NCBI RefSeq assembly: GCF_001280085.1
Contig: NZ_LGED01000057.1
Span: 1 to 64,000 of the forward strand
Reading direction: 5' to 3'
Origin: Saccharothrix sp. NRRL B-16348
GTDB lineage: Bacteria > Actinomycetota > Actinomycetes > Mycobacteriales > Pseudonocardiaceae
DNA length: 64,000 nt
In this document: one piece after another, positions 61,851 through 64,000 of the stretch
Layout of the letters: every line of letters begins with the position of its first letter
Position numbering within the stretch: the stretch's first letter is position 1
The notes under the pieces: generated by a model
Databases searched by the model: none
Told to the model about the DNA's origin: nothing
What the model saw: only the letters and a program-made list of their open reading frames with translations
Program-made: the position numbers and the translations under genes

Positions 61851-62668
61851 GCGTGCCCAGGCCGGGGCACTGCGTGGTGATGGGTGTGCTCAACGTCACA
61901 CCGGACTCGTTCTCCGACGGCGGCCGGTACCTCGACCTGGACGACGCGGTGGCGCACGGCGTCGCCCTGTTCCGCCGCGGCGCGGACCTGGTCGACGTCG
62001 GCGGCGAGTCGACGCGGCCCGGCGCGGACCGGGTGTCGCCGGAGGTCGAGGCGGCCCGGGTCGCGCCGGTGATCCGGGCGCTGGTCGCGGAAGGCGTGCC
62101 GGTCAGCGTCGACACCACGCGGGCCGAGGTGGCGCGGGCGGCGCTGGACGCGGGCGCGTCGATCGTGAACGACGTGTCCGGCGGGCTGGCCGACCCGGCG
62201 ATGGCGCCGCTGGTGGCGTCGGCGGGCGTGCCGTACGTGCTGATGCACTGGCGCGGGCACAGCAGGCGGATGGACCGGCTGGCCGTTTACGACGACGTGG
62301 TGCGCGACGTGCGCGACGAGCTGTGCCGCCAGGTGGACGCCGCGCTGGCCGCCGGTGTGGCGTGGGACGACATCATCCTCGACCCCGGGCTGGGTTTCGC
62401 GAAGGACGCCACGCACAACTGGCAGCTGCTGCACGGCTTGGGCTCGTTGCTGGAGCTGGGTTTCCCGGTGCTGGTCGGCGCGTCGCGCAAGCGGTTCCTC
62501 GGCGCGCTGCTCGGCGACCGGGCCCCGGACGGTCGGGAGGACGCGACGGCGGCCGTGTCGGCGCTGGCGGCGTTCGTCGGCGCGTGGGGCGTGCGGGTGC
62601 ACGACGTGGACCGGTCATTGGACGCGGTGGCCGTGGCGCGGGCGTGGAGGCGTGGCCGTGCCGACTGA
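61847..62668 (+). CDS. folP: Dihydropteroate synthase
   Basis: A 273-residue TIM-barrel enzyme joining p-aminobenzoate to hydroxymethyl-dihydropterin diphosphate, the sulfonamide target. Signatures are [51 protein letters not shown] and [14 protein letters not shown]. The GTG start overlaps the folE stop codon. Confidence 0.96.
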   Translation: MSVPRPGHCVVMGVLNVTPDSFSDGGRYLDLDDAVAHGVALFRRGADLVDVGGESTRPGADRVSPEVEAARVAPVIRALVAEGVPVSVDTTRAEVARAALDAGASIVNDVSGGLADPAMAPLVASAGVPYVLMHWRGHSRRMDRLAVYDDVVRDVRDELCRQVDAALAAGVAWDDIILDPGLGFAKDATHNWQLLHGLGSLLELGFPVLVGASRKRFLGALLGDRAPDGREDATAAVSALAAFVGAWGVRVHDVDRSLDAVAVARAWRRGRAD

Positions 62669-63059
62669 CGGGGGTGGCCGAGCGGAGGTGGCCGGGATTT
62701 CCGACCGGATCTCGTTGCGCGGCCTGCGGGTGCGCGGGTTCCACGGCGTGTTCGAGCACGAGAAGCGCGACGGCCAGGACTTCCTGGTCGACATCACCGC
62801 GTGGCTGGACCTGTCGCGCGCGGCGGCCACGGACGACCTGCGGGAGACGCTGCACTACGGCGAGCTGGCCGAGCGCGCGGCGGCGATCGTGGCCGGCGGG
62901 CCGTACGACCTGATCGAGACGGTGGCGGGCAAGGTCGCCGACGAGGTGATGACCGACCTGCGGGTGCGGGCGACCGAGGTGACGGTGCACAAGCCGTCGG
63001 CCCCGATCCCGTTGGCGTTCGAGGACGTCGCGGTGACGATCAGGCGCTCGCGTGACTAG
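62658..63059 (+). CDS. folB: Dihydroneopterin aldolase
   Basis: A 133-residue enzyme producing 6-hydroxymethyl-dihydropterin. Signatures are [48 protein letters not shown] and VHKPSAPIP, which includes the catalytic Lys. I chose GTG 62658 because GGAGG lies seven bases upstream, giving an 11-base overlap with folP. A later GTG at 62688 would remove a non-conserved extension. Its end overlaps folK. Confidence 0.93.
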   Translation: MPTDGGGRAEVAGISDRISLRGLRVRGFHGVFEHEKRDGQDFLVDITAWLDLSRAAATDDLRETLHYGELAERAAAIVAGGPYDLIETVAGKVADEVMTDLRVRATEVTVHKPSAPIPLAFEDVAVTIRRSRD

Positions 63060-63534
63060 GGCGGTGCTGTCGCTCGGCTCGAACCTGGGCGACCGGCTCG
63101 GGCACCTGCGGCTCGCGGTGGCCGGGTTCGCCGACGTGCTGGTGGCGGCGTCGCCGGTGTACGAGACGGCGCCGTGGGGCGTGACGGACCAGGACGACTT
63201 CCTCAACGCCGTGCTGATCGTCTCCGGAGACGTGGACGAGTGGGGCTGGCTGCGGCGCGGGCAGGCGTTGGAGCAGGCCGCCGGGCGGGTCCGGGAGCGC
63301 CGCTGGGGCCCGCGCACGCTCGACGTGGACGTCGTGACGGTGGACGGCGTGCGGTCGTCGGACCCGGAACTGCTGCTGCCGCACCCCGGCGCGCACGAAC
63401 GCGCGTCGGTGCTGGCGCCGTGGCTCGACGTGGAGCCGGACGCGGTCGTGCCGGGGCACGGCCCGGTGCGCGACCTGCTCGCCGGCCTCGGCCTCGACGG
63501 CGTCACCCGACGGGATGATCTTCGGCTGACCTGA
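63052..63534 (+). CDS. folK: 2-amino-4-hydroxy-6-hydroxymethyldihydropteridine diphosphokinase
   Basis: A 160-residue HPPK transferring pyrophosphate from ATP to hydroxymethyl-dihydropterin for folP. It has [36 protein letters not shown] and the signature [17 protein letters not shown], then [17 protein letters not shown]. The GTG start overlaps the folB stop. In mycobacteria a DUF3180 membrane gene follows folK; here the next gene is different. Confidence 0.96.
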   Translation: MTRAVLSLGSNLGDRLGHLRLAVAGFADVLVAASPVYETAPWGVTDQDDFLNAVLIVSGDVDEWGWLRRGQALEQAAGRVRERRWGPRTLDVDVVTVDGVRSSDPELLLPHPGAHERASVLAPWLDVEPDAVVPGHGPVRDLLAGLGLDGVTRRDDLRLT

Positions 63535-63587
63535 TCAGCGCTGCGGCGTGCGCGCGGCGGGGTTAGCGTGGGCGCGGAGGTGGCGCG

Positions 63588-64000
63588 ATGAGCAACGCGG
63601 TCACTTACGACGCCGCACGGCGGCGGATCATCAGCCTGGTCACCGGCGGCGATCCCGACGCGCCGGTCGGCGCCTGCCCGGGGTGGACGGTGCGGGACGT
63701 GGTCGCGCACCTGGCCGGCGGGTTGGGCGACTTCACCGAGCGCCGGTTCGAGGGCGTGACCGACGGCTCGTGGGGCGAGCGGCAGGTGCACGACCGGCGC
63801 GGCCGCACGATGGGCGAGCTGCTGGTCGAGTGGGAGCGGAACTTCCAGATCGCCGAGGGCCTGTTCGACTCGCCGATGGGCGCGGTCCTGATCGCCGAGA
63901 TCGTCTCGCACGAGCACGACATCCGCACCGCGCTGGGGCAGCCGGGCGAGCGGGACAACGTGGCCGTGCGGGCGGCGTTGACGCGGCCGTTGCAGGAGCT
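63588..64000 (+). CDS. Maleylpyruvate isomerase-family mycothiol-dependent protein, partial
   Basis: The first 137 residues of a DinB/MDMPI-fold protein; the gene runs off the window. It begins MSNAVTYDAARRRIISLV and has CPGWTVRDVVAHLAGGLGDF with the first metal-ligand His. EIVSHEHDIRTALGQPG follows and supplies the Glu/His ligands. GGAGG lies seven bases before the ATG. Members use mycothiol as cofactor for isomerisation or S-transfer; the substrate here is unknown. Confidence 0.82.
   Translation, partial: MSNAVTYDAARRRIISLVTGGDPDAPVGACPGWTVRDVVAHLAGGLGDFTERRFEGVTDGSWGERQVHDRRGRTMGELLVEWERNFQIAEGLFDSPMGAVLIAEIVSHEHDIRTALGQPGERDNVAVRAALTRPLQE

Overview
The window is a high-GC actinobacterial chromosome segment, most likely from the Pseudonocardiales (Saccharothrix, Lentzea or Actinosynnema type). 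The grounds are pervasive GTG starts, 4-base stop/start overlaps, an F420-dependent enzyme, a mycothiol-type isomerase and an MFS-dTMP kinase fusion. From memory, the gene order runs parallel to the Mycobacterium tuberculosis Rv3676-to-Rv3606 block in the same relative order: crp, nth, thioredoxin-like, Nudix, marP, ephE, acs, HAD phosphatase, ssd-tad pilus genes, DEAD helicase, topA, holB, ppa, dacB, metalloprotease, tilS, hpt, ftsH, folE-P-B-K. This core is broken by lineage-specific inserts.

Region by region. 0-13 kb: a second sliding-clamp gene and an MFS exporter behind a triple 8-bp operator, then crp, the nth-tlpA-nudix-marP operon, convergent nhaA-holin-ephE, acs and a GNAT gene. 13-23 kb: a Fic-fold protein lacking the catalytic His, a tryptophan-to-kynurenine catabolic pair (kynA-kynU) with a divergent Lrp regulator, and a peptidoglycan-recycling cluster (nagZ, namZ, serine hydrolase, murR, murQ) with no transporter. 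23-31 kb: HAD phosphatase, then the ssd-tadABC-pilin operon. 31-46 kb: a prim-pol-like protein, an MrfA-like helicase, proton-pumping pyrophosphatase, two lipoproteins, a duplicated WhiA-like protein, topA, the MFS-Tmk fusion and holB. 46-52 kb: accessory genes around tRNA-Thr(CGU), including a MarR-MFS efflux pair, then ppa. 52-64 kb: dacB, metalloprotease, tilS, hpt, a solute-binding/VWA protein, ftsH and the folate operon.

The most unusual feature is a pair of intergenic arrays (about 13.98-14.14 kb and 54.00-54.20 kb). Both are built from a 13-bp core repeated at exactly 22-bp steps (about two helical turns), with one inversion of orientation inside each array. Core variants are drawn from a small set and spacers are semi-conserved. 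I recognise no described element of this form. Other candidates worth checking are several genes that keep a fold but lose catalytic residues (EphE-like, Fic-like, prim-pol-like, dTMP-kinase domain, Ssd ATPase), and several operators readable directly from the sequence. These include Crp-type sites before acs and hppA, a 34-bp near-palindrome before marR, a shared GGAAACTT motif before murR and nagZ, and twin palindromes before the prim-pol gene.
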